This document shows positions 26,442 through 33,933 of a stretch of 50,538 nt of DNA, piece by piece. Numbering within the stretch: position 1 is the first letter of the stretch; each line of letters starts with the position of its first letter. This DNA comes from JBBQTU01 sp038213005. GTDB lineage: Bacteria > Planctomycetota > Phycisphaerae > Tepidisphaerales > Tepidisphaeraceae. The stretch covers positions 1 to 50,538 of the forward strand of contig JBBQTU010000006.1 of the NCBI GenBank assembly GCA_038213005.1, read 5' to 3'. The notes below the pieces were generated by a model that had not been told where the DNA came from, did no database searches, and saw nothing but the letters and a program-made list of their open reading frames with translations. Made by a program: the position numbers and the translations under genes.

Positions 26442-26895
26442 TCGGCACAAGGCTTGGCGCTCTTCTCGACCGACACCGACGCGCTGAGAGATACGCACGA
26501 GTACCTGATCGGGCAATTCGAGGTGGGCAGCGCGACAAAGGTAGGCGAGTTTTATACGCCGCAGCGGATCTCCAACATCTTGTCAAAAACCGTGACCCTC
26601 GACAGTCAGGAGCCGAGCACCGGGCCGCGCGCCAAGCTCGAAAGCGTGATGGATTTCGCCTGCGGGTCTGGTTCGTTGCTCCTGAACATTCGCAAGCGGA
26701 TCACCGACAACGGCGGGCGGATCGGCAAGATCTTCGGGCAGGAGAAGAACATCACCACCTACAACCTGTCGCGGATGAACATGCTGCTGCACGGGGTGAA
26801 GGACAGCGAGTTCGAGACCTACCACCTCGACACGCTGACCAACGACTGGGACATGCTGTGGGAGATGAACCCCGCGAAAATGCCCAAGATTCCCC
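26442..26895 (+). pseudogene. hsdM: hsdM remnant: type I methyltransferase fragment
   Basis: The frame opens directly behind dprA without its own start. It reads DALRDTHEYLIGQFEVGSAT, KVGEFYTPQRISNILSKTV, VMDFACGSGSLLLNIRKR (SAM-binding motif I), IGKIFGQEKNITTYNLSRMNMLL and TLTNDWDMLWEMNPAKMPKI. It breaks off exactly before the catalytic NPPF motif. From about 26885 the sequence is ATCCGCA-type word repeats. Both ends are missing, so it cannot be an active methylase. With the hsdR piece it shows that a complete type I locus once stood here; no hsdS is found. Confidence 0.85.
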
Positions 26896-26966
26896 CAAAT
26901 CCGAAATCCGCAATCCGCAATCCGCGATTCCCGCAATCCGCAATCCGCAATCCGAAATCCGCAATT
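26885..26966. repeat. Word-repeat patch (AATCCGCAATCCG) at the hsdM break point
   Basis: About ten imperfect copies of AATCCG(C/A)A in a row, e.g. GAAATCCGCAATCCGCAATCC. It replaces the 3' part of hsdM, suggesting that such patches are recombination or repair scars. Confidence 0.8.
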
Positions 26967-27001
26967 CTCCTTGCAGGGCTCATCCCGCTGCCCCGGCCGG
27001 T

Positions 27002-27165
27002 GGCGCTGGCGGGCGCTTCGGCGGCTCGGGCGGAAGATAACGTCGTGAATAGGCCCGCTCGATATTGGCGTCGCCGGACTTGCTGAACTGGAGGATCTTT
27101 CTCGCACCGCCCAGGCGAACGTAGTCGATCTGGACAAAGTCAAACGTCAGGTCGCGGGCGTGCAG
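27002..27165 (-). pseudogene. Duplicated C-terminal fragment of the 141-aa hypothetical gene (copy A)
   Basis: 164 bp with 5 differences from 27875-28038 (about 97% identity). In minus-strand translation it gives LHARDLTFDFVQIDYVRLGG, ARKILQFSKSGDANIERAYS and RRYLPPEPPKRPPAP, the last ~55 residues of the neighbouring gene. The 5' part is absent and the flanks are unrelated. Together with copy B it encloses the toxin-antitoxin pair. Confidence 0.85.
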
Positions 27166-27194
27166 CGGAAGAGTCACCGTTTGAGGGTAGTCCG

Positions 27195-27377
27195 TCAGTC
27201 GCGGGCTTGCCCGGCCATCGTCTTCGGCGGACGCTTTGCGGGCCTGACAATGCGCCGGCCGCTGGCTTGCTGCCGACGGCGCAGGCGTTTGACCAGCTTT
27301 TGGAGGTCGTTGTCGCACTCGGCCATGATTTCCCGGCGCGCCTGATGCACTTCTTCAACAATCGGGTCCTTGATCAT
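27195..27377 (-). CDS. Probable antitoxin of the PIN toxin
   Basis: 60 residues, starting MIKDPIVEEVHQARREIMAE, a form I know from small proteins next to PIN-domain toxins. The C-terminus is Arg/Lys-rich (KLVKRLRRRQQASGRR). Its ATG overlaps the PIN stop by 4 bases (ATGA), giving a toxin-first order. Predicted to be mostly helical. Confidence 0.75.
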   Translation of the reverse strand: MIKDPIVEEVHQARREIMAECDNDLQKLVKRLRRRQQASGRRIVRPAKRPPKTMAGQARD

Positions 27378-27853
27378 GGCTCAACTCCCATCAGTTCTTC
27401 TGGGCTGCAAAGCCTGGGACAGTCATACCCAAGCCTCTGGCACGTAGATTCTATCACATCCAGACGCTCGGCGTTGTTGATGTGCGCGCAATTCCAGGTC
27501 ACGAGGTAATCCATTTGCGCCACGGCTGAGACGGCAACGTGCAGGGCATCCGCCCGGGCATTCTCTGGCATGGCGCCGGCGAGCATCAGCGCGCCGGCCA
27601 GTTCGCCCGCCTCAGCACTGATATCCAGCATCGGCATTCCCTTTAGCAGTGTCGTGCGCCGGGCTGCGGCGTCTTGATCGCCGCGCATGGCTTCATCCCA
27701 GACCAACTGCGATACATGCAGCAGATACCATGGACGACGGTGGTCCCACCACTCGCGGGTGATCTGCTGATGGGCGGCCACCACCAAGTCGCGGCTGGAG
27801 CGACCCGCGACGTAGCTGATGATGGTGGTCTCCAGATAGACGGTCGGTTTCAT
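27374..27853 (-). CDS. PIN-domain (VapC-like) toxin
   Basis: 159 residues beginning MKPTVYLETTIISYVAGR, with the acidic residue in the first strand replaced by Glu (YLETT), as in one PIN branch. Further acidic positions are in LVWDEAMRGD, ARADALHVAVSA and VTWNCAHINNAE. These proteins are RNases blocked by the partner antitoxin. The start overlaps the stop of the upstream hypothetical gene (ATGA) and its own stop overlaps the antitoxin start, so three genes form one translationally linked unit. Confidence 0.83.
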   Translation of the reverse strand: MKPTVYLETTIISYVAGRSSRDLVVAAHQQITREWWDHRRPWYLLHVSQLVWDEAMRGDQDAAARRTTLLKGMPMLDISAEAGELAGALMLAGAMPENARADALHVAVSAVAQMDYLVTWNCAHINNAERLDVIESTCQRLGYDCPRLCSPEELMGVEP

Positions 27854-28275
27854 GTCCGTGATTCTACCAGTTTGGGCGCTGGTGGGCGCTTCGGCGGCTC
27901 GGGCGGAAGATAACGTCGTGAATAGGCCCGCTCGATATTGGCGTCGCCGGATTTGCTGAACTGGAGGATCTTCCTCGCACCGCCCAGGCGAACGTAGTCG
28001 ATCTGGACGAAGTCAAACGTCATGTCGCGGGCGTGCAGGCGCAGGATGCGAAGGATGCGGTTGGTCTTGGAGAGATTGGACTGGAGGATCGCCTCCAGGA
28101 ACAGAACTCTCCCCTGCCGCCACTGCTGGACCTGGCCGGGCGTCAGCATCCCCAGGGTCACCAGAACATTGATCGGGGTGATCTCGCCCTTGGTCTGCTG
28201 CAGGTGCCGCACCGCGTTGACGACTCGTCGGTAGAGCGGATCGGCCTGGTAATTGTCGGGGGTGACCATCTTCAT
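27850..28275 (-). CDS. Conserved hypothetical protein (141 aa), copy B, upstream of PIN toxin
   Basis: Starts at 28275 with MKMVTPDNYQADPLYRRVVN. The middle (GEITPINVLVTLGMLTPGQV, QQWRQGRVLFLEAILQ) is helical and ends in the part duplicated at 27002-27165. I recall similar proteins of the form NxxRHL...LxxWRxGRVxxLE in other planctomycetes, without known function. The last codons overlap the PIN start. The C-terminus RRYLPPEPPKRPPAP is Pro-rich. Confidence 0.7.
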   Translation of the reverse strand: MKMVTPDNYQADPLYRRVVNAVRHLQQTKGEITPINVLVTLGMLTPGQVQQWRQGRVLFLEAILQSNLSKTNRILRILRLHARDMTFDFVQIDYVRLGGARKILQFSKSGDANIERAYSRRYLPPEPPKRPPAPKLVESRT

Positions 28276-28309
28276 TGCGTGTGGGCACGTTACCGTCCAT
28301 CGCTGCGTT

Positions 28310-28362
28310 GTGCCAGTTTCCGTGTTCTTTCGTATTTCGTGCTTCGTATTTCGTGCTTGCCC
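28310..28362. repeat. Word-repeat patch (TTTCGTGCTTCGTATTTCG)
   Basis: Repeated words TTTCGTATTTCGTGCTTCG in the spacer between the divergent hypothetical gene and rpsL, directly upstream of the rpsL promoter. Confidence 0.7.
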
Positions 28363-28406
28363 GAACCTTCGGGTACGCCCGGCAGGTTTTGCTGTGTTTT
28401 CGGCTC

Positions 28407-28435
28407 TTGCCACGTCTCTGCCGCTTACATATACT
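28407..28435 (+). promoter_or_regulatory. rpsL promoter
   Basis: TTGCCA (28407-28412), a 17-base spacer and TATACT (28430-28435), close to the sigma-70 consensus. Expected start of transcription near 28442, about 48 bases ahead of rpsL. Confidence 0.65.
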
Positions 28436-28489
28436 GCCTCTCCTCAAATCTCCGGGATGTCCGGGATTGTTGACTTAATAAGGAAGAGT

Positions 28490-28861
28490 ATGCCGACGAT
28501 CAACCAGTTGATTAAGAAGCCGCGGCGAGCCTTGGCTCGTATCAACAAGGCGAAGGACCTTCAAGCCTCGCCTCAGAAGCGTGGCGTGTGTCTCCAGGTT
28601 AAGACCATGACCCCCAAGAAGCCCAACTCGGCTTTGCGGAAAATCTGCCGCGTGCGTTTGAGCAACGGCAAGGAAGTCACGGCATATATCCCCGGCGAAG
28701 AGCACAACCTTCAGGAACACAGCATTGTGCTGGTCCGCGGCGGTCGCGTTCGCGATCTGCCCGGTGTGCGCTATCACGTTGTTCGCGGCACGCTGGACGC
28801 CCTCGGTGTTGAGGGTCGTAAGCAAGGCCGCAGCAAGTACGGCGCGAAAAAGGGTAAGTAA
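28490..28861 (+). CDS. rpsL: 30S ribosomal protein S12
   Basis: 123 residues, normal length: MPTINQLIKKPRRALARI, KRGVCLQVKTMTPKKPNSALRK, GEEHNLQEHSIVLVRGGRVRDLPGVRYHVVRG and a C-terminal RKQGRSKYGAKK. It holds the decoding-centre PKKPNSA loop and the PGVRYH loop associated with streptomycin response. RBS AAGGAAGAGT just ahead of the ATG at 28490. Confidence 0.97.
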   Translation: MPTINQLIKKPRRALARINKAKDLQASPQKRGVCLQVKTMTPKKPNSALRKICRVRLSNGKEVTAYIPGEEHNLQEHSIVLVRGGRVRDLPGVRYHVVRGTLDALGVEGRKQGRSKYGAKKGK

Positions 28862-28998
28862 TACAGGGCGTCACGAGTGCCTCCGCCCCGAGTAAGGCCT
28901 AACCCCTGGGTCTGAAAAGGAGAACGCACCGCCAGAGCGGGTTAATCCTGCGGCGACGTTCCATCGGCGACGGTGAGGCCAAAAAGAAAGAACAGCCA

Positions 28999-29475
28999 AT
29001 GGCGTTCAAGAAGTTCACGGCGAGCGAAAGCATTCTCAAGCCGGATTCTCGTTTCAACAGCAAACTGGTCAGCAAGTTCATCAACTGCCTGATGTGGGGC
29101 GGCAAGAAGTCGGTCGCCCAGGGCATCTTCTATGATGCGATGGACATCGCCACCAAGAAGATGAAGGACGTTCCCTCGCTCGAGCTGTTCGAGAAGGCGA
29201 TCGAGAACGTCAAGCCGTTCGTCGAAGTGCGCTCCAAGCGCGTCGGCGGAGCCAACTACCAGGTCCCCATGCAGGTCAACAAGAAGCGTCAGACCTCGCT
29301 GGCCTTCCGGTGGATCATCGGTGCCTGCCGCGAAGCCGGCGGCCGACCCATGGCCGACCGCCTCGCGGACGAGCTCATGGCTGCCTATAAGAAGGAAGGC
29401 AAGGCGATTGCCACTCGCGAAAACACCCACCGCATGGCCGACGCCAACAAGGCGTTCGCCCACTTCGCGTGGTAA
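28999..29475 (+). CDS. rpsG: 30S ribosomal protein S7
   Basis: 158 residues, standard size: SKLVSKFINCLMWGGKKSVA, VEVRSKRVGGANYQVPMQV, LAFRWIIGACREAGGRPMAD and HRMADANKAFAHFAW. It follows rpsL after 137 bases. The downstream fusA/tuf of the classical str operon is absent; a minus-strand gene follows instead. Confidence 0.97.
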   Translation: MAFKKFTASESILKPDSRFNSKLVSKFINCLMWGGKKSVAQGIFYDAMDIATKKMKDVPSLELFEKAIENVKPFVEVRSKRVGGANYQVPMQVNKKRQTSLAFRWIIGACREAGGRPMADRLADELMAAYKKEGKAIATRENTHRMADANKAFAHFAW

Positions 29476-29517
29476 GTTTGCAGGTCAGGCTCCAGCTTGT
29501 CCTTATTCAAAAACTCC

Positions 29518-29547
29518 CCGGCCGGATCCTCACCAGGGTCCGGCCGG
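29518..29547 (+). terminator. Hairpin after rpsG, possible terminator
   Basis: Perfect 9-bp stem CCGGCCGGA / TCCGGCCGG with a 12-base loop, 42 bases past the rpsG stop and before the convergent gene ending at 29619. No T-run follows, so termination efficiency is uncertain. Confidence 0.5.
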
Positions 29548-29618
29548 TTCCGTCTTCAGTTCCACCTGTCCCATCGCCAGCGGCGCAAACGTCGCTGGCG
29601 AAGCGATCCACGGAAACA

Positions 29619-31070
29619 TCAGGCGTTGGCATTTTTCGTTGCCGCCGCAATGCCCCGGAGCATTCCCGCGAACACGAAGTGATGCAGCGGCCACAAGGCA
29701 TACCAGTATGCCAGTCCCGCCATCCCGGCCGGATCGAAAATCGCCGTCTGGCAGACCATCGACCCGCCGGGGCAAGGCGTCACCTCGAACTGCAGCCAGG
29801 CGCGGCCGGGCACTCGCATCTCGGCTCTGAGGCGCAAGAGCCCCGGCTCGACCTGTTCCACCCGCCAGAAGTCCACCGCATCTCCTGGGATCAGGTGCTC
29901 TGGATCCCGCCGGCCACGTCGCATCCCCACGCCTCCGCAGAGCCGATCAATCCAGCCGCGGATGCGCCACAACCCCTGGCCGTAGTACCAGCCCGTCCGT
30001 CCCCCGATCCGCGTAATGGGCTCAAACGCCTGCTCTGGCGAGGCGGGCACCATCATCTTCCGGCAGTCCACCAGCCGCCCGCCGAATCTCACGCCGCCCC
30101 AGTGCGGCCGCTGCGCCACGGACGATGTCGCATCGGACCACCTTGTCTGCGCGAACTGCTGATCTTCATTGGCCAGTGCCCGCCGTATCGCCTCCACATA
30201 CCCGCGAGGGCGAACCGCAAAATCGGTCAGTGCGGATGTGTCATTCACCACCGTCTCGTGCCGGATGCTGTCGATCAGCTTCCTCCCAATCCGCGCCTGC
30301 ATCGGCGCCACCAGCCCCAGCCACAAACCCGAAAGATACGGCGTCAGCACCGGGACGCGGACGAACAGACGCCTCAATCCCTGTTGCCGCGCGAGCTCAT
30401 GCATCAGGTCCAGGTATGATGCCCGGTCCGGCCCGCCGATCTCATAGATCCGGCTCACCGGCAGTTCTACGTCCAGTGCCGCCACGAGATAGTCCACCAC
30501 ATCCTCGATGGCGATCGGTTGCGCGAGATTCCGCACCCATCGAGGCGTGACCATGACCGGCAGTTTCTGCACCAGCGACCGGATCATCTCAAAGCTCAGG
30601 CTTCCCGACCCGAGGATGATCGACGCGCGAAACTCCAAAGTCGGCACACTTGACTCGCGCAGGATTCGCCCCACCTCCTGCCGGCTGGCCAGATGAGCCG
30701 ACAATCGCGTCGCCTCTCCCAGCCCGCCAAGGTAGACGATGCGTTTCACCCCTGCTTCAGCGGCCGCCGATGCGAAATTCGCGGCCCCCAACCGATCCTG
30801 TTCCGCAAACCCTGCCCCCTGGCCCATCGAATGCACCAGGTAATACGCCACGTCCACCCCGCGCATTGCCTCCAGCACCGATGCCCGGTCCAGCACATCC
30901 CCCGCGTACACCCGCGCTACCTTGCCTACGCGGTGAGCGACAAACTCCACGTTGCGCGCCAGGCAGCACAGGCGAACACCGCGACTCTCCATCGCCTGCG
31001 CCAGCCGCCCGCCCACATAGCCCGAAGCCCCAGTCAGCAGAACGGTTGGCTGTGTGTCGTGTGCGGTCAT
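29619..31070 (-). CDS. NAD(P)-binding SDR with C-terminal DUF2867 domain
   Basis: 483 residues. Residues 1-300 form an atypical SDR (TVLLTGASGYVGGRLAQAM, YAGDVLDRASVLEAMRGVDVAYYLVHSM, VKRIVYLGGLG, EFRASIILG). The C-terminal ~150 (GWYYGQGLWRIRGWIDRLCGG, VDFWRVEQVEPGLLRLRAEM, AIFDPAGMAGLAYWYALWPLHHFVF) are the DUF2867 lipid-associated SRPBCC-like domain. The fused form is common and uncharacterised. The ATG at 31070 has CAGGAGCGAC upstream. Confidence 0.85.
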   Translation of the reverse strand: MTAHDTQPTVLLTGASGYVGGRLAQAMESRGVRLCCLARNVEFVAHRVGKVARVYAGDVLDRASVLEAMRGVDVAYYLVHSMGQGAGFAEQDRLGAANFASAAAEAGVKRIVYLGGLGEATRLSAHLASRQEVGRILRESSVPTLEFRASIILGSGSLSFEMIRSLVQKLPVMVTPRWVRNLAQPIAIEDVVDYLVAALDVELPVSRIYEIGGPDRASYLDLMHELARQQGLRRLFVRVPVLTPYLSGLWLGLVAPMQARIGRKLIDSIRHETVVNDTSALTDFAVRPRGYVEAIRRALANEDQQFAQTRWSDATSSVAQRPHWGGVRFGGRLVDCRKMMVPASPEQAFEPITRIGGRTGWYYGQGLWRIRGWIDRLCGGVGMRRGRRDPEHLIPGDAVDFWRVEQVEPGLLRLRAEMRVPGRAWLQFEVTPCPGGSMVCQTAIFDPAGMAGLAYWYALWPLHHFVFAGMLRGIAAATKNANA

Positions 31071-31169
31071 GTCGCTCCTGGAGAATGCTAGCCGCGACCC
31101 AGACACGCCGCGCCGACCGGCGTCGTCTTTTGAACGTGCTTTGCCCGTCACGGTGACAGGCCGCAGACC

Positions 31170-32228
31170 CTATGCCCGGCTACCGCCCCGGCCGGGGCTG
31201 CGGAAACTCAGCACGCCAAACACCCCCAGGATCAGCATCAGCGTGATCTCGCTGGGTTCGGGAACCACCGCGTAGATCGCGAGGCTGCTGCCGACATCCC
31301 GGCCGATCCCACCAGCGCCGGAATTATCCGATGGCGCGTTCACCACAGATCGGACCAGCGTGCTCGGGTTCTGCATCGCCAGCGTCGTCGATCCGCCACC
31401 ATCCAGATTCAGCGCGTTATATACGCCGTAATCGCTCATCAGAATGTCGGCCACCTCACCGATCTTCATCCCGGTTGAGCCGCTGTTGTTGATCTCATCC
31501 ACCGTGAACAGCACCAGCGTCTTTTTGTCCGCCGTCAGGCCGATCGCCGTGCGCGAACGAACGCGGTTGTACCACGAGTCGGCATCCGAATAACCCGCTC
31601 CTGTATTCAGTCCGCCGTTGGCGGTGCCGGTATACGTGGGGATCGTCTTGGCCCCGTTGGTGATGATCTGTGCGCTGCCGGCCACCGCATTGTAGATAGT
31701 CGCGGATTCCAGGATGTGCATGTTGTCCGCATACGCCGGATCGCGATGCACGATCCCTGCGTTGTTGCTGGCATCTATGTTCAGTGCCGCGGCGAATGGC
31801 ATGATCGCGTAGCTCTGGTCGGTCAGCCCGGCCGCAACCGGCTGCGGCTCAAACGGCGAGATGATAGTGCCCTTGGACGCCGCCAGCCCCACGATCTGCA
31901 CCTGCCCCGCCGGCGCGCCGGTGGGCGCCACGTAAAAGTGGCTGTTGATCGCCACCTGCGCCTGCTTCTGATTAATGAAATTCAGCGTCGTCTGGCGCGT
32001 GGTATCGTACGTGCCGCTCTTCCCGGTCAGTTCAAAACTGATCCCCGGTGCGGTCAGGTCTACCAGCACGATGTGCATGTTCTCCGCCCGGGGCGACGTC
32101 TCGGTGCGGGTGATGCTGGTGATCCCCTGATAAGGATGGGTTACGGTGGTGGCGCCCTGAACCTGCCCACACCAGATCACGCCCACAACAGCAGCAAGAA
32201 CAATCCGTGATTGCAGCAGACTCCGCAT
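31170..32228 (-). CDS. Exported phosphodiester glycosidase (NAGPA domain) with PEP-CTERM anchor
   Basis: 352 residues. Signal peptide (IVLAAVVGVIWCGQVQGA). Main domain PF09992-type: QAQVAINSHFYV, GLTADKKTLVLFTVDEI, GEVADILMSDYGVYNALNLDGGGSTTLAM. C-terminal PEP-CTERM signal VPEPSEITLMLILGVFGVLSF then basic RSPGRGGSRA. Family members remove GlcNAc from phosphodiesters or act on exopolysaccharides. PEP-CTERM proteins are sorted by exosortase (not in the window). AGAGGTGAG upstream of the ATG at 32228 fixes the start; a GTG at 32237 lies inside that site. Confidence 0.88.
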   Translation of the reverse strand: MRSLLQSRIVLAAVVGVIWCGQVQGATTVTHPYQGITSITRTETSPRAENMHIVLVDLTAPGISFELTGKSGTYDTTRQTTLNFINQKQAQVAINSHFYVAPTGAPAGQVQIVGLAASKGTIISPFEPQPVAAGLTDQSYAIMPFAAALNIDASNNAGIVHRDPAYADNMHILESATIYNAVAGSAQIITNGAKTIPTYTGTANGGLNTGAGYSDADSWYNRVRSRTAIGLTADKKTLVLFTVDEINNSGSTGMKIGEVADILMSDYGVYNALNLDGGGSTTLAMQNPSTLVRSVVNAPSDNSGAGGIGRDVGSSLAIYAVVPEPSEITLMLILGVFGVLSFRSPGRGGSRA

Positions 32229-32448
32229 AGCTCTCACCTCTGCCCAGCAGGGCCGTCAAGACCGCGATATGCTTTAACGATAATGCCATCACTAAGATAA
32301 CGAGCTCCACTCCGGTTGCAAGAAATAACTGCCAGGTTTACCGTTTCTATGCGGCATGCGGGCTCATCCGTCCCTTCTGTGTCCGGCCGGCGCTGGGGTT
32401 CCCCTTCGTTGCAGGCATTTGTCCCATTTCGTCTTATGTCGAGAAGAT

Positions 32449-32528
32449 TCTTACCACGACGGGACGACGCAACGACGGTAACGACGAATGCTGGGGACTC
32501 GTCGTCGCGTCGTTGCGTCGTGGTAAGA
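32449..32528. repeat. Long imperfect inverted repeat between divergent genes
   Basis: TCTTACCACGACG (32449-32461) mirrors CGTCGTGGTAAGA (32516-32528). The inner arms contain repeated ACGACG/CGTCGT words. It lies in the 400-base spacer between the minus-strand glycosidase gene and rnd; the remainder of this spacer shows no gene. Confidence 0.7.
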
Positions 32529-32628
32529 TTCGATGCTGGTTGCGGCTCTGCCGTGTCGGGCGTTATCATCACTCCTTCCGGCCTTCGGTTGGCCGACTGA
32601 ATCAGCGTTTACACAGACCGCCTCCATT

Positions 32629-33933
32629 ATGACTGACTCCGACAAGCATTCGCTTCGTTCTCACGCCGCCTGGCGCGGCAAGTATCGCACCCGCAGCCAC
32701 GATGCCGCCCACGCCGATGGCCCCGAGGTCGCCCAGTTCCCCGGCACCGACAACGCTCGAATCTCGCGAGAGCCCGCCACGGTCGTCGATACGCAAGCTG
32801 CCCTGGACCAACTGCTGGGGCATCTTCGCCAGGTTGGCTCCTTCGCCTATGACAGCGAATTCATCGGCGAGATGAGCTATCTGCCCAAACTCTGTCTCGT
32901 GCAGGTTGGCACCGAAGATGGCGTCTGGCTGATCGACCCCCTCGCGGAAATGAACCTCCAGGGGTTCTGGGAATTGCTCACCGACCCCTCCGTCCGAAAG
33001 ATCGTCCACGCCGGCCAGCAGGATGTCGAGCCGGTCATCCGCATCCTCGGCCGCCCGGCCGAAAATGTCGTCGATACCCAGATTGCCGGCGGGTTGATCG
33101 GACTGGCCTATCCCACCAGTCTCCAGCGACTGGTCGAGGAACTGCTGGGCATCCACCTCAGCAAAGGCCTGACCTTCACCGACTGGACCCAGCGCCCCTT
33201 GAGCGCCCAGCAGCTTCGCTATGCCGCGGATGATGTCCGTTATCTTCCCGCGATGTGGCACGAGATCGAGGCCCGTTTTCCCTCCCCGCACACGTCCGCC
33301 TGGCTCAAAGAGCAGTGCCAGACGATGTGCAGCTTCACACCCTACCAGTTCACCCCCGAGACGGCCTGCGTCCGCATCAAGGGCGCCAGTTCGCTCAACC
33401 CCACGCAGCTCGGCATGCTGCGCGAGCTGGCCATCTGGCGCGACACCGCCGCCCGCGAGGCCGACCTGCCCCCGCGGGCCTATCTGAAGGATGAAGTCCT
33501 CATTGACCTCTGCCGCAATCCGGTCAAGACCCACGAGCGCCTCGCCGCCTCGCGCGGACTGCCTCGCCCCGTCATGACCCACCACGCCGACACCATCCTC
33601 CGAGCCCTCGCCGACGGCGCCGCCCACCCGATGCCCGACATCCCCGGCCTGCGCAAGATCGAGCAGTCCTCCGCCGAGGAGTTCACCGCCGACTCCGTGC
33701 ATGCGGTGCTCCAGGCGATCGCCCATGCCCAGGGAATCGACGCAGCCCTGGTGGCTTCAAAGGCCGAACTCACCGCCATGCTCGCCGACCTGGAGAACCC
33801 CCAAAGACTCGCCTCGCATCCGCTCATGCAAGGCTGGCGCAAAGCAGCGGTGGGGGACCAGCTCCTCGCTGTTCTCCGCGACAAACGACCCCTTCAACTC
33901 TCATGGAGTGATGGCCGCCTGCGCGGTGCCTAA
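32629..33933 (+). CDS. rnd: Ribonuclease D
   Basis: 434 residues. DEDDy exonuclease domain: FAYDSEF (Asp/Glu pair), HAGQQDVEPV (Asp), YAADDVRYLPAMW (Asp and Tyr). Two HRDC-like helical regions follow (LGMLRELAIWRDTAAREADLP and the last ~110 residues). It trims structured RNA 3' ends such as tRNA precursors. An N-terminal polar extension of ~50 residues precedes the fold. Its last 33 bases overlap the tail of the minus-strand LEPR gene. Confidence 0.92.
   Translation: MTDSDKHSLRSHAAWRGKYRTRSHDAAHADGPEVAQFPGTDNARISREPATVVDTQAALDQLLGHLRQVGSFAYDSEFIGEMSYLPKLCLVQVGTEDGVWLIDPLAEMNLQGFWELLTDPSVRKIVHAGQQDVEPVIRILGRPAENVVDTQIAGGLIGLAYPTSLQRLVEELLGIHLSKGLTFTDWTQRPLSAQQLRYAADDVRYLPAMWHEIEARFPSPHTSAWLKEQCQTMCSFTPYQFTPETACVRIKGASSLNPTQLGMLRELAIWRDTAAREADLPPRAYLKDEVLIDLCRNPVKTHERLAASRGLPRPVMTHHADTILRALADGAAHPMPDIPGLRKIEQSSAEEFTADSVHAVLQAIAHAQGIDAALVASKAELTAMLADLENPQRLASHPLMQGWRKAAVGDQLLAVLRDKRPLQLSWSDGRLRGA

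Noticed and set aside
28862..28998. Possible S7-binding regulatory RNA structure between rpsL and rpsG
   Set aside because: I could not draw a structure matching the known str-operon site; spacing alone is not evidence.
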